Below, piece after piece: positions 1 through 7,663 of a stretch of DNA of 35,545 bases. Under the pieces are notes generated by a model. That model worked only from the letters and a program-made list of their open reading frames with translations. It was not told the DNA's origin and made no database searches. The stretch spans positions 1 to 35,545 of the forward strand of contig URAI01000017.1 of NCBI GenBank assembly GCA_900545725.1, given 5' to 3'. Position 1 is the stretch's first letter. Each line of letters begins with the position of its first letter. Both the position numbers and the translations under genes were made by a program. The DNA comes from an uncultured Eubacterium sp. (GTDB lineage: Bacteria; Bacillota; Clostridia; Lachnospirales; Lachnospiraceae).

Positions 1-72
1 AGCACTCATCCATCGTTTTAAAATTCCCAATACAATCCGCCACTTCCCCACTACATCCCGCATTTCAATAAA
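1..72. other. Window edge, no gene seen
   Basis: This short AT-rich stretch lies downstream of the first minus-strand gene. I see no open frame, hairpin or promoter here that I can support. It may hold the 3' end of the transcript or the edge of a gene cut by the window. Confidence 0.4.
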
Positions 73-354
73 TCACAATTTAAAACCATTCATAAGAAAC
101 TCATTCCATTTCTCATTAACTTTTTCAAGTTCCTTTTTTTCCATAATCCTGTTTCTGTCGCTAAGAATGGATATCATCTCGTCTGCAATCTCCTCCATAG
201 GAAGAAAATCATAGTGTCCAAGATACCATATCATCCGTTGTGCTGTATAATCCGTATTAAGATTTTTAGTTACAATATCAGAAAATTCATGCGGATATCC
301 TTTTTTTATCATAAGCTCATATAACTGCCTGCTTACCGGTGATTTTTCTTTCAT
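73..354 (-). CDS. Small hypothetical protein (93 aa)
   Basis: I do not recognise this protein. It is a small, charged, soluble-looking protein of 93 residues with no signal peptide or membrane segment. It looks mostly helical. The middle part (YLGHYDFLPMEEIADEM, about residues 44-60) and the C-terminal Lys/Glu-rich helix resemble small conserved hypothetical proteins of Clostridia. The ATG start is supported by a GGAG ribosome site about 8 nt upstream (GGATGGAGAGCAGCT before the ATG). It lies about 90 nt downstream of the glycerate kinase stop on the same strand, so it could be the last gene of that transcript. No function can be assigned from the sequence. Confidence 0.6.
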   Translation of the reverse strand: MKEKSPVSRQLYELMIKKGYPHEFSDIVTKNLNTDYTAQRMIWYLGHYDFLPMEEIADEMISILSDRNRIMEKKELEKVNEKWNEFLMNGFKL

Positions 355-442
355 AGCTGCTCTCCATCCTTGTCACTAACCATTATCATCATTTTCTGCT
401 GCAATATATTCTAATCCAATCAGGAAATTTTTCAATTGAAAA

Positions 443-1588
443 TTAATTATAACCAAATCTTTTTATAAGCCTGAATACCTGCTCTGCCGCGGCTGCCATA
501 TTTTTCTTCGCATTTTCTGAATCCATTGCCTCATCAAGTGTTGTAACTGAGCGCAGTATTGGAAAAAATGCATCTATTCCATGTTTATTACAAATGTCTG
601 CCTCATCTGTGACGCAGCCTGAAAATGCGACTACTGTCTTATTGTATTTTTTTGCAATTTCTGCGACACCTATTGGTGCTTTCCCCATAGCTGTCTGTGC
701 ATCAAGCTGCCCTTCACCTGTAATTACAATATCTGCATATTTAATATAATCTTCAAGCTTTGTTTCCTCAAGAACTATCTTAATTCCCGGTTGTAATATA
801 GCATTAGTATATGAAAGAAACGCAAATCCAAGGCCACCTGCAGCTCCTGTTCCTGCCTTTTTCATATCTGCTTGCGGATATTTCTCCTGCGTTAAATACG
901 CATATCTTTTAAGCCAGTTATCCATCTGTATAATCATTTCCGGTACAGCACCCTTTTGTGGTCCAAATATGGCACTACAGCCCTGCGTGCCACACAACAC
1001 ATTCGTAACATCGCAAGCCACCTTAAATGTACATTCCTTTAACTCTGGTATAACATGTTCATCTGAAATTTTCTGTATTAATGCCAGTCCCTTTGCTCCA
1101 AATGGCACATTTCTTCCAGCCGTGTCAAGAAAATCATAACCCAGCGCCTGTAACATTCCTATACCACCATCATTTGTAGCACTTCCTCCTATACCTATAA
1201 TGAATTTACGGCATCCCTTCTTAATTGCATCACATATCAGTTCACCAACACCATATGTGGTTGTATTAAGAGGATTTCTGTCCTCTTCTTTTACAAGTAT
1301 AATTCCTGCCGCTGCTGACATCTCTATTATAGCAGTATTAGTATTGTCAATAATTCCATAAGCTGCCTCTACCTTATCCCCTAAAGGTCCTGTAACCGTA
1401 ATATTTTCAATTCTTCCATTCATTCCACATGCAAGTGCTTCTACAGTTCCCTCACCGCCATCCGCCAGCGGTCTTACAATAACCTCTGCATCTGATATAC
1501 ATCTATGTATTCCTTCTGATACAGCCGTCCCAGCTTCAAGTGAGCTAAGGCTTCCCTTTAATGAATCAATTGCCACTACTACTTTCAT
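443..1588 (-). CDS. Glycerate kinase
   Basis: Glycerate kinase of the GarK/GlxK family (Pfam glycerate kinase type), which phosphorylates glycerate with ATP in the cytosol. The opening MKVVVAIDSLKGSLSS matches the family N-terminus, and RPLADGGEGTVEAL, the glycine-rich IIGIGGSATNDGGIGML and VITGEGQLDAQTAMGKAP follow in family order. The length (381 aa) is normal. An upstream in-frame ATG would add four residues, but it sits inside the ribosome site (ATGAGGATTTATATG), so the start at 1588 is preferred. The upstream region is a copy of a dispersed repeat that also precedes hemZ. Which glycerate isomer is the product (2- or 3-phospho) cannot be told from the sequence. There is no obvious pathway partner next door. 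Confidence 0.93.
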   Translation of the reverse strand: MKVVVAIDSLKGSLSSLEAGTAVSEGIHRCISDAEVIVRPLADGGEGTVEALACGMNGRIENITVTGPLGDKVEAAYGIIDNTNTAIIEMSAAAGIILVKEEDRNPLNTTTYGVGELICDAIKKGCRKFIIGIGGSATNDGGIGMLQALGYDFLDTAGRNVPFGAKGLALIQKISDEHVIPELKECTFKVACDVTNVLCGTQGCSAIFGPQKGAVPEMIIQMDNWLKRYAYLTQEKYPQADMKKAGTGAAGGLGFAFLSYTNAILQPGIKIVLEETKLEDYIKYADIVITGEGQLDAQTAMGKAPIGVAEIAKKYNKTVVAFSGCVTDEADICNKHGIDAFFPILRSVTTLDEAMDSENAKKNMAAAAEQVFRLIKRFGYN

Positions 1589-1636
1589 ATAAATCCTCAT
1601 TTCTGCGCAGCTCTATTGCGAAGATGCAAAAAAGCT
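1586..1636 (-). repeat. Partial copy of RBS-providing repeat (family 1)
   Basis: Read on the minus strand, this stretch ends in CAGAAATGAGGATTTATATG, so it supplies the ribosome site and start codon of glycerate kinase. It matches the start-proximal half of the fuller copies at 3073-3172 and 35446-35545, including the TTGCGAAGATGC block on the plus strand. The distal half is replaced by the 3' end of hemZ. Confidence 0.55.
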
Positions 1637-1641
1637 TCAAA

Positions 1642-3075
1642 TCAGATACAATTTTCCGAAAAAAATGTTCTCTTTCTGTTAACCATCTCATCAATTCGTT
1701 CTATATAATTAGTTACATCTTTAACATTTTCCACACGTTCAATTCTAACAGAATGATTATCATCTGATTCATTGTGAAATACTATTTTACTTGAAGCACC
1801 GGCTCCACATGCAATAATTGTCTGCTTCTCCTCCATTATCAGGACATTATATATACACTCCTTACCCGGTATGCTATATCCTACATTTTCATAGTTACCA
1901 GCCATGTTTTTTTGTCTGTACATATAATATGGCTCCATATTCATAGACTCTGCATAATCAGCAGCCAGTTCAACCATCCGGGAGTTGTTTTCGATAGAAA
2001 GATCCTGATACTTATCACGCCATACATTAAGCGCCGCTGCTCTCTTAATCGCAAGCGAATGGACCGTAAGGCTTTCCGGTGAAAGTTCCTTTATCTGGGA
2101 AAGTGTGTTCTTAACCATATCAACATTTTCTTCCGGAAGTCCGAGTATCATATCCATGTTGATATTATCAAAGCCTTCTTCTCTTGCCATCATAAATGCT
2201 TCTTTAATCTGTTCAACCGTATGTCGTCTTCCTATCAGATCAAGAGTCTTCTGATTCATCGTCTGTGGATTAATTGATATCCTGTCAACATTATGCTTTT
2301 TTAACACTTTAAGCTTTTCTCTTGTAATACTGTCAGGTCTTCCTGCCTCAACCGTAAGCTCAATTGTATTTTCCACATCAAATAACTGTTCAAGTTTTGT
2401 TAAAACTCTATCAAGCTGTTCATCACTTAATGTCGTAGGAGTTCCTCCTCCAAAATAAATAGTATCAAGTCTTTTATCCTTCATGGCCTTAGATACATAT
2501 TCCATTTCCTTAAATAACGCCTCAATATATGTATCCACCTTGCTCTTATATGCTGCAAGTGAATATGATGTAAACGAACAATACAGGCATGTTGTCGGGC
2601 AGAATGGTATCCCTATATATAGACTATACCCATCTTTATAATCAATATCATTAAGTATAGTACGTTCTTTTTTTGCAACACCTAATGCAAGCTGTGCTTT
2701 TTTTCTGTCAACAAAATGTCCGTCTATAAATTCTTTATATATCTCTTCGTCGGATTTTCCCTCTTCAAGCATAATCATTGCATTTTTCCCTGGTCTTACA
2801 CCTGTCATATATCCCCATGGAAGACTAAGTCCGGTCATCTTATTAAGCTTAATATAGAGATTTTTCTTAAACTCATCATGTACATCCCTTTTAGTTCTTC
2901 CATTCCATTCAGGTGTCTCTGCCTCTATAATAATATCATTTTCCAATACGACCGGTTTTTCTTTATTATTTATCTCTTCCCTTAACTGTTTAACATCAGT
3001 TCTTGGATAAAATGACTTAACCATTACAACAGCATCATCATAAAAATCCCAGTCTTTAAGTTTAATATATATCAT
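1642..3075 (-). CDS. hemZ: HemZ-type radical SAM protein (coproporphyrinogen dehydrogenase-like)
   Basis: Radical S-adenosylmethionine protein of the HemZ family, related to oxygen-independent coproporphyrinogen III oxidase. The cluster motif CPTTCLYC (about residues 159-166) gives the CX3CX2C cysteines that hold the 4Fe-4S cluster. It is followed by YFGGGTPTTL, VEAGRPDSI, and INPQTMNQKTLDLIGRRHT, all typical of the HemN/HemZ/HemW superfamily. The HemZ-specific N-terminal extension of about 150 residues is present. The start at 3075 is chosen because the upstream in-frame ATG (3087) lies within the Shine-Dalgarno block ATGAGGGTTATTATG. There are no other haem genes in the window, so a role in haem synthesis is family knowledge only. 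A HemW-like haem-handling role is possible. Confidence 0.9.
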   Translation of the reverse strand: MIYIKLKDWDFYDDAVVMVKSFYPRTDVKQLREEINNKEKPVVLENDIIIEAETPEWNGRTKRDVHDEFKKNLYIKLNKMTGLSLPWGYMTGVRPGKNAMIMLEEGKSDEEIYKEFIDGHFVDRKKAQLALGVAKKERTILNDIDYKDGYSLYIGIPFCPTTCLYCSFTSYSLAAYKSKVDTYIEALFKEMEYVSKAMKDKRLDTIYFGGGTPTTLSDEQLDRVLTKLEQLFDVENTIELTVEAGRPDSITREKLKVLKKHNVDRISINPQTMNQKTLDLIGRRHTVEQIKEAFMMAREEGFDNINMDMILGLPEENVDMVKNTLSQIKELSPESLTVHSLAIKRAAALNVWRDKYQDLSIENNSRMVELAADYAESMNMEPYYMYRQKNMAGNYENVGYSIPGKECIYNVLIMEEKQTIIACGAGASSKIVFHNESDDNHSVRIERVENVKDVTNYIERIDEMVNRKRTFFSENCI

Positions 3076-3172
3076 AATAACCCTCATTTCTGAGCAACAT
3101 TATTGCGAAGAGGCGTAGAAAAACCAGCACAGGCGGTTTTCTTCTGCCATCAGTAGCTATCTGTTCTGCTCA
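3073..3172 (-). repeat. Full copy of RBS-providing repeat (family 1)
   Basis: About 100 nt that align well with 35446-35545. Shared blocks on the plus strand are AATAACCCT, ATTTCTGAG, CTTCTGCCATCA and TGTTCTGCTCA. The element ends in the ribosome site and start codon of hemZ. The remaining space to the next gene (3173-3243) holds a short GTGTGA/TCACAC hairpin at 3208-3223 and nothing else obvious. Confidence 0.65.
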
Positions 3173-3243
3173 GCAACAAATAGCCGTGTGACAAAATCAG
3201 CACATCCGTGTGATTTTTCACACTATTCTCTTTAAAAATCTTA

Positions 3244-3873
3244 CTATAAAAATGGATTATATTTTCTCTCATATCCTATTGAACTGCTCTCGCCATGTCC
3301 CGGAAATACTTTAGTATCATCAGGTAATACCATAAGCTTATCCTTTATTGAATGTACTATCTGCGACATGCTTCCTGTTGGAAAGTCTGTTCTTCCTACA
3401 GATTCTGCAAATAATGTGTCTCCTGAAAATAACATTCCGGCTTCTTTAATATAATAACAAGAGCCGCCTATTGTATGTCCCGGCGTATGAATAACCTCTA
3501 TAGTCATTCCTGCTAACTCAAGTATATCCATATCCCTATGATACACATCAGCCTTAAGTGTAACAGGTCTTCTGCTGTGTGCCGAAAGATTCATATGCGT
3601 ATCAGATAACAATTCTTCTTCGTCGCAGCTTACATATATCTTAACGCCATATATATTTCTTATATCATCAGCTGCCGTAATATGATCATAATGTCCATGA
3701 GTCAAAAGAACAGCCTTAAGCTTAGCATTATTTTTCTCAATCATCTGCTGTATCTTATCAGGACAATCAGCAGGATCTATTAATATACATTCGTTAATAT
3801 CTTCATTAATAACAAGATAACAATTCGTTCCAACATCACCTAATATGCGATAATCCATTTTAATATTACTCAA
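3244..3873 (-). CDS. Metallo-beta-lactamase-fold hydrolase (glyoxalase II-like)
   Basis: Cytosolic metallo-beta-lactamase-fold hydrolase of the hydroxyacylglutathione hydrolase-like group (209 aa, usual for the Firmicute subfamily). The metal ligands are visible: THGHYDH (HxHxDH) near residue 60, HTPGHT near 130, SGDTLF near 150 and FPGHGESSS near 190. The N-terminal GTNCYLV block is typical. The start shown is a TTG with GAGAGGG about 10 nt upstream. An ATG five codons further in (Met6, DYRILG) is possible but too far from that ribosome site. It follows rel on the same strand, separated by a strong hairpin. The substrate cannot be named; B. subtilis relatives are often called YqgX-like. Confidence 0.88.
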   Translation of the reverse strand: MSNIKMDYRILGDVGTNCYLVINEDINECILIDPADCPDKIQQMIEKNNAKLKAVLLTHGHYDHITAADDIRNIYGVKIYVSCDEEELLSDTHMNLSAHSRRPVTLKADVYHRDMDILELAGMTIEVIHTPGHTIGGSCYYIKEAGMLFSGDTLFAESVGRTDFPTGSMSQIVHSIKDKLMVLPDDTKVFPGHGESSSIGYERKYNPFL

Positions 3874-3932
3874 TACTATATAACCCTCTCTTTCCTTTTC
3901 AAATATGCTTCATTAAAACAAGTATATAAAAT

Positions 3933-3992
3933 GGCAGACTAACAAGATTATGTAATATGTCTTAAAATATCACATAATCTAACCAGCCTGCC
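3933..3992 (-). terminator. Long hairpin between rel and the MBL gene
   Basis: Two 21-nt arms (3933-3953 and 3972-3992) pair almost fully on the minus strand. AGATTATGT/ACATAATCT and GGCAG/CTGCC are exact and the rest uses G-U pairs. It lies just downstream of the rel stop codon and is followed by ATTTTATA. It probably stops or protects the rel transcript. Pairing is better on the minus strand than on the plus strand. Confidence 0.55.
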
Positions 3993-4022
3993 TTTCTACA
4001 ACCTGTTTGCAACAAGCTTCAA

Positions 4023-6326
4023 TCAGCCTGTAGTTCTTTCTACATCTGTTACACCATCTATCTTTAACAGCTTGTCTACAAGTTTTGATAATTCTTCCTT
4101 GCCATGAATATCAAAGCCTATATTAATCGTTGCAATATTCTTCTTATTAACACGGCTGTTCATAGTCTTTACATCAATATCAGACTCTGTAAACAGCTTA
4201 GATATATCAACAATAAGACCTGTTCTGTTATTGGCAAATATATTAATATCAGTGCTATATGTTTCACCTGTACGACCGGTCTGTTCCCATTCAGCATCGA
4301 TAAGTCTTTCTCTTTCGCTTGCCGGAAAATTAAGAATATTGATACAATCTGTTCTATGGATTGATATACCTCTTCCTCTTGTTACAAATCCAACAATCTC
4401 ATCTCCCGGTACAGGATTACAACACCTTGAAAATCTTACAGCAACATCATGTATTCCCTTAACAAGAATACCACCCTTGTTCTTTCTGTTATTGTCATGA
4501 TTCTTGGCAGCTTCACCCTGAACCATCTCTTCAAGTGCCTGCTTGTCTGTAATATCATTTTTCTTAACTTTATTATACTCTTCGTTAAGCTTATTAACTA
4601 CCTGACCCTCTTTAAGACCACCATGACCTACGGATGCAAGCATTGACTCCCAATCCTTAAAGCCATATTTATTAAGTGCTTTTTCAATAAATTCAGGCTT
4701 GGTAATATCTGAAAGAACTATTCCCTTACTCTTACAATAATTAGAAATAAGCTCTTTACCTCTTATAATATTATCTTCCTTTAACTCCTGCTTAAACCAC
4801 TGATTAATCTTATTACGTGCCTGCGTACTCTTAACAACATTAAGCCAGTCCCTGCTAGGGCCTTTTGAATTCTGCGATGTAATAATCTCAATTCTGTCAC
4901 CGGAATTAATCTTATAATCTATAGGAACAAGCTTTCCATTAACTCTTGCACCAACCATCTTGTTGCCCACAGCACTATGAATACTGTATGCAAAATCAAT
5001 CGGACATGAGCCTGCCGGAAGGTTCTTTACATCACCTGATGGTGTAAAGCAGTATACATTATCAGAGAAAAGATTAAGGTCATTCTTAATAGAAGATAAA
5101 AATTCCTTATTATCTGACATCTCCTGCTGCCACTCTAATATCTGACGTAACCAGCTAAGCTTAGCCTCTTCTGATGCATCTCCCTTCTGTCCTGCCGTTC
5201 CCTCTTTGTACTTCCAGTGTGCCGCAATACCATACTCAGCGGTCCTGTGCATCTCGTATGTTCTTATCTGTATCTCAAAAGGTTGTCCGTTAGATGCTAT
5301 AAGTGTTGTATGAAGTGACTGGTACATATTAGGCTTAGGCATGGCAATGTAATCTTTAAATCTTCCCGGAATAGGCTTATACATCTCATGTATTACACCA
5401 AGTGCCGCATAACAGTCCTTTACCGTATCAACCTTAATTCTTACTGCAAATATATCATAAATCTGGTCAAGTGTCTTATTCTGATTGACCATCTTTCTAT
5501 ATATTGAGAAAAAATGCTTTACACGGCCATCTATCTCTGCTTCTATACCCGCATTACTGATATGCATACCAACTTCCTTGATAATACTCTTAACAAATGC
5601 CTCTCTTCCTGCCTTGTTAAGATTAAGCTTTTCTTCAAGATCCTGATATACCTCTGGCATAAGATACTGCATCGAAAGGTCGTCTAATTCTACTTTAATC
5701 TTAGAAATACCAAGTCTGTGTGCGATAGGTGCATAGATTTCCATTGTCTCTCGTGATTTTTCTATCTGTTTAGCAGGTGACTGATACTGCATTGTACGCA
5801 TATTGTGAAGTCTGTCGGCAAGCTTTATAAGAATAACACGTATATCCTTAGCCATAGCAAGGAACATCTTTCTTAAGTTCTCTGCCTGTACTTCGATCTT
5901 GTCATGCTGATAATTAAGCTGTGTAAGCTTTGTAACACCATCAACCAGAAGTGCAACCTCTGCTCCAAACTCACTTGTAACATCTTCACTTGTCATAACT
6001 GTATCTTCCACTACATCGTGAAGGAGTCCGGCAATAATAGTCTCCTTATCAAGCTCTAACTCTGCAAGAATAATAGCAACGCATAAAGGGTGAATAATAT
6101 ATGGTTCACCTGACTTACGCAGCTGTCCTTCATGTGCTTTTTTAGCTATCCTGTAAGCCTTTTCAATATCTGAAAGATCTGTAGACGGATGATACTTCTT
6201 AATCTCATTTACAAGATCATCATATAACTCTTCCGGACTTGTAAAATCAGCCGGAGTATCCACTTCTCTTTCAATCTTTTTAGTTTTTATATGTGTATCC
6301 TTAGATAAAAAAATCTCTTCTGGCAT
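4023..6326 (-). CDS. relA: Bifunctional (p)ppGpp synthetase/hydrolase Rel
   Basis: Long RSH enzyme that makes and degrades the alarmone (p)ppGpp in the stringent response. Domains in order: HD hydrolase (about 50-200) with HDVVEDT at 103-109 and IIHPLCV; synthetase (about 230-345) with GRFKDYIAMPK; TGS (about 423-485); a Cys-rich region with RFSRCCNPVPGD; and a C-terminal ACT domain (about 690-767). The synthetase carries the RxKD motif (RFKD, 322-325), which marks bifunctional Rel/SpoT rather than monofunctional RelA (ExDD). The hydrolase motif is intact too, so both activities are expected. The ATG has GGAGG six nt upstream. Length 767 aa is normal. Often named relA or rel in Firmicutes. 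Confidence 0.97.
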   Translation of the reverse strand: MPEEIFLSKDTHIKTKKIEREVDTPADFTSPEELYDDLVNEIKKYHPSTDLSDIEKAYRIAKKAHEGQLRKSGEPYIIHPLCVAIILAELELDKETIIAGLLHDVVEDTVMTSEDVTSEFGAEVALLVDGVTKLTQLNYQHDKIEVQAENLRKMFLAMAKDIRVILIKLADRLHNMRTMQYQSPAKQIEKSRETMEIYAPIAHRLGISKIKVELDDLSMQYLMPEVYQDLEEKLNLNKAGREAFVKSIIKEVGMHISNAGIEAEIDGRVKHFFSIYRKMVNQNKTLDQIYDIFAVRIKVDTVKDCYAALGVIHEMYKPIPGRFKDYIAMPKPNMYQSLHTTLIASNGQPFEIQIRTYEMHRTAEYGIAAHWKYKEGTAGQKGDASEEAKLSWLRQILEWQQEMSDNKEFLSSIKNDLNLFSDNVYCFTPSGDVKNLPAGSCPIDFAYSIHSAVGNKMVGARVNGKLVPIDYKINSGDRIEIITSQNSKGPSRDWLNVVKSTQARNKINQWFKQELKEDNIIRGKELISNYCKSKGIVLSDITKPEFIEKALNKYGFKDWESMLASVGHGGLKEGQVVNKLNEEYNKVKKNDITDKQALEEMVQGEAAKNHDNNRKNKGGILVKGIHDVAVRFSRCCNPVPGDEIVGFVTRGRGISIHRTDCINILNFPASERERLIDAEWEQTGRTGETYSTDINIFANNRTGLIVDISKLFTESDIDVKTMNSRVNKKNIATINIGFDIHGKEELSKLVDKLLKIDGVTDVERTTG

Positions 6327-6399
6327 ACGCTACCTCCGCGTCTAATGTATAGAAAATTATTATAATTATATATTCTTACTTAGAAAATTACAAGTAGAA

Positions 6400-7236
6400 T
6401 TATACCTGCGCATAGAGATTTTCCATAAAGTCTCTTGTTGCAATAGCATTTTCAGGAACAGTATTTTCAAGTGTACAGTGTACATATGGCTTATACTGCT
6501 TAATCTTCTTAAGAAGTAATGGATAATTAAGTCCACCTGTACCTGCCGCTATAGACTTAAGCTCATCGCCTTCAACAACATAATCCTTACAGTGTACTAC
6601 AGCTATATCATCTCTTAATAAATCAAATGCCTGTTCTATAATCTCATCCTGTCTGTCGATATTACCTGTATAAAGAACATTTACAGGGTCAAATATTATC
6701 TGTAAATTAGGTGAGTTAATTGCATCAAGTACCTTTCTTGCTCTTTCAATTGTACATACTATATGCTTCCATACCGGTTCAATAGCTACAATTACTCCAA
6801 ACTGCTCTGCATATTTAACGATTGGTTTAAGATTCTCAATAAAAAGATTAAGAGCCTCTTCTGTATGGTTAGCTGGCTCATATTTGTATTCTACATTAAC
6901 CGCACCTGTCTCTGTTCCTACAACACCACAGCCAAGTACGCTTGCAAATCTTATGTGAGCCTTGTATTTTTCTACAATCTGCTTATGTTGCTCAGGGTCA
7001 GGGTTACACAGATTAAGATAACAGCCAAGTACTGCTATATCTACCTTATTCTCTATGCAAAGCTCCTTCATATACATGGCAAGTCCCGGTGTCATTGTAC
7101 ATATGTCCGGCTTAAACTCCTTGATAGACTTAGATAGTGCAATGTGCATACATTTAAAACCAAGGTTATGTATATTGGGAATTAATTCCTCCAATGGTGC
7201 ATACTTTGTGTCATGTGCTCTGATTCCTAATCTCAT
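6400..7236 (-). CDS. Sugar phosphate isomerase/epimerase family TIM-barrel protein
   Basis: Cytosolic TIM-barrel protein of the xylose isomerase-like/AP endonuclease 2 superfamily. Likely metal-binding and catalytic positions are visible as VAIEPVW (Glu), IIFDPVN (Asp), VVHCKDY (His/Asp) and HCTLENT (Glu), spaced as in sugar epimerases and inosose-type enzymes. Length 278 aa is typical. The ATG is preceded by AGAGGTAATTT. The next upstream gene on the same strand is the rhamnogalacturonan lyase-like gene, about 430 nt away, so a link to plant-sugar catabolism is possible but only inferred from position. The actual substrate is unknown. Confidence 0.82.
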   Translation of the reverse strand: MRLGIRAHDTKYAPLEELIPNIHNLGFKCMHIALSKSIKEFKPDICTMTPGLAMYMKELCIENKVDIAVLGCYLNLCNPDPEQHKQIVEKYKAHIRFASVLGCGVVGTETGAVNVEYKYEPANHTEEALNLFIENLKPIVKYAEQFGVIVAIEPVWKHIVCTIERARKVLDAINSPNLQIIFDPVNVLYTGNIDRQDEIIEQAFDLLRDDIAVVHCKDYVVEGDELKSIAAGTGGLNYPLLLKKIKQYKPYVHCTLENTVPENAIATRDFMENLYAQV

Positions 7237-7663
7237 AAATTACCTCTTTTCCGCACTAAATGTGCTTTCTGTTTTCAAGATCTGCCCGCAAATCCTGCTG
7301 CGGTCCGCTAATCATCTGTGCTGACTTTTTCATATCAGTGGCTCTGCAATCCTCGCATAGCGTATTATTGATCGAAGATTGAACCCCAACTGAGACAATA
7401 TTGCTTCCATCACTATAGAGGAAAGGGGCAGCTCAGACTGAAATATAACTTTGTAAAAAGTATTATATTGCTTTTAACATTATATAAAAATTTTACTACT
7501 AATTATTATAACAGTCAATTATTGAATATAACCAATTCATCATATCATTACAGCACACCATCTAAATCCTGTATAATTACACCATCTTATTTATATAGTC
7601 TTCCAAGGAATATCACACATATATAACTCTATAATAACAATTTAACAAATAAATTCTATACAT
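7237..7663. other. Intergenic region, 427 nt, AT-rich with one repeat copy
   Basis: Contains the family 2 repeat (7374-7449) and otherwise AT-rich DNA. I found no clear terminator for the lyase gene and no convincing promoter for the isomerase gene. A GCAC/GTGC mini-hairpin just upstream of the isomerase ribosome site is too weak to call. Confidence 0.5.
7374..7449. repeat. Dispersed repeat family 2, copy A
   Basis: Aligns over about 75 nt with 28502-28575. Shared blocks include CACTATAGAG, ACAA.ATTG and CTCA.ACTGA.ATATAA. Both copies are intergenic, and each lies 3' of a minus-strand gene. Function unknown. Confidence 0.55.
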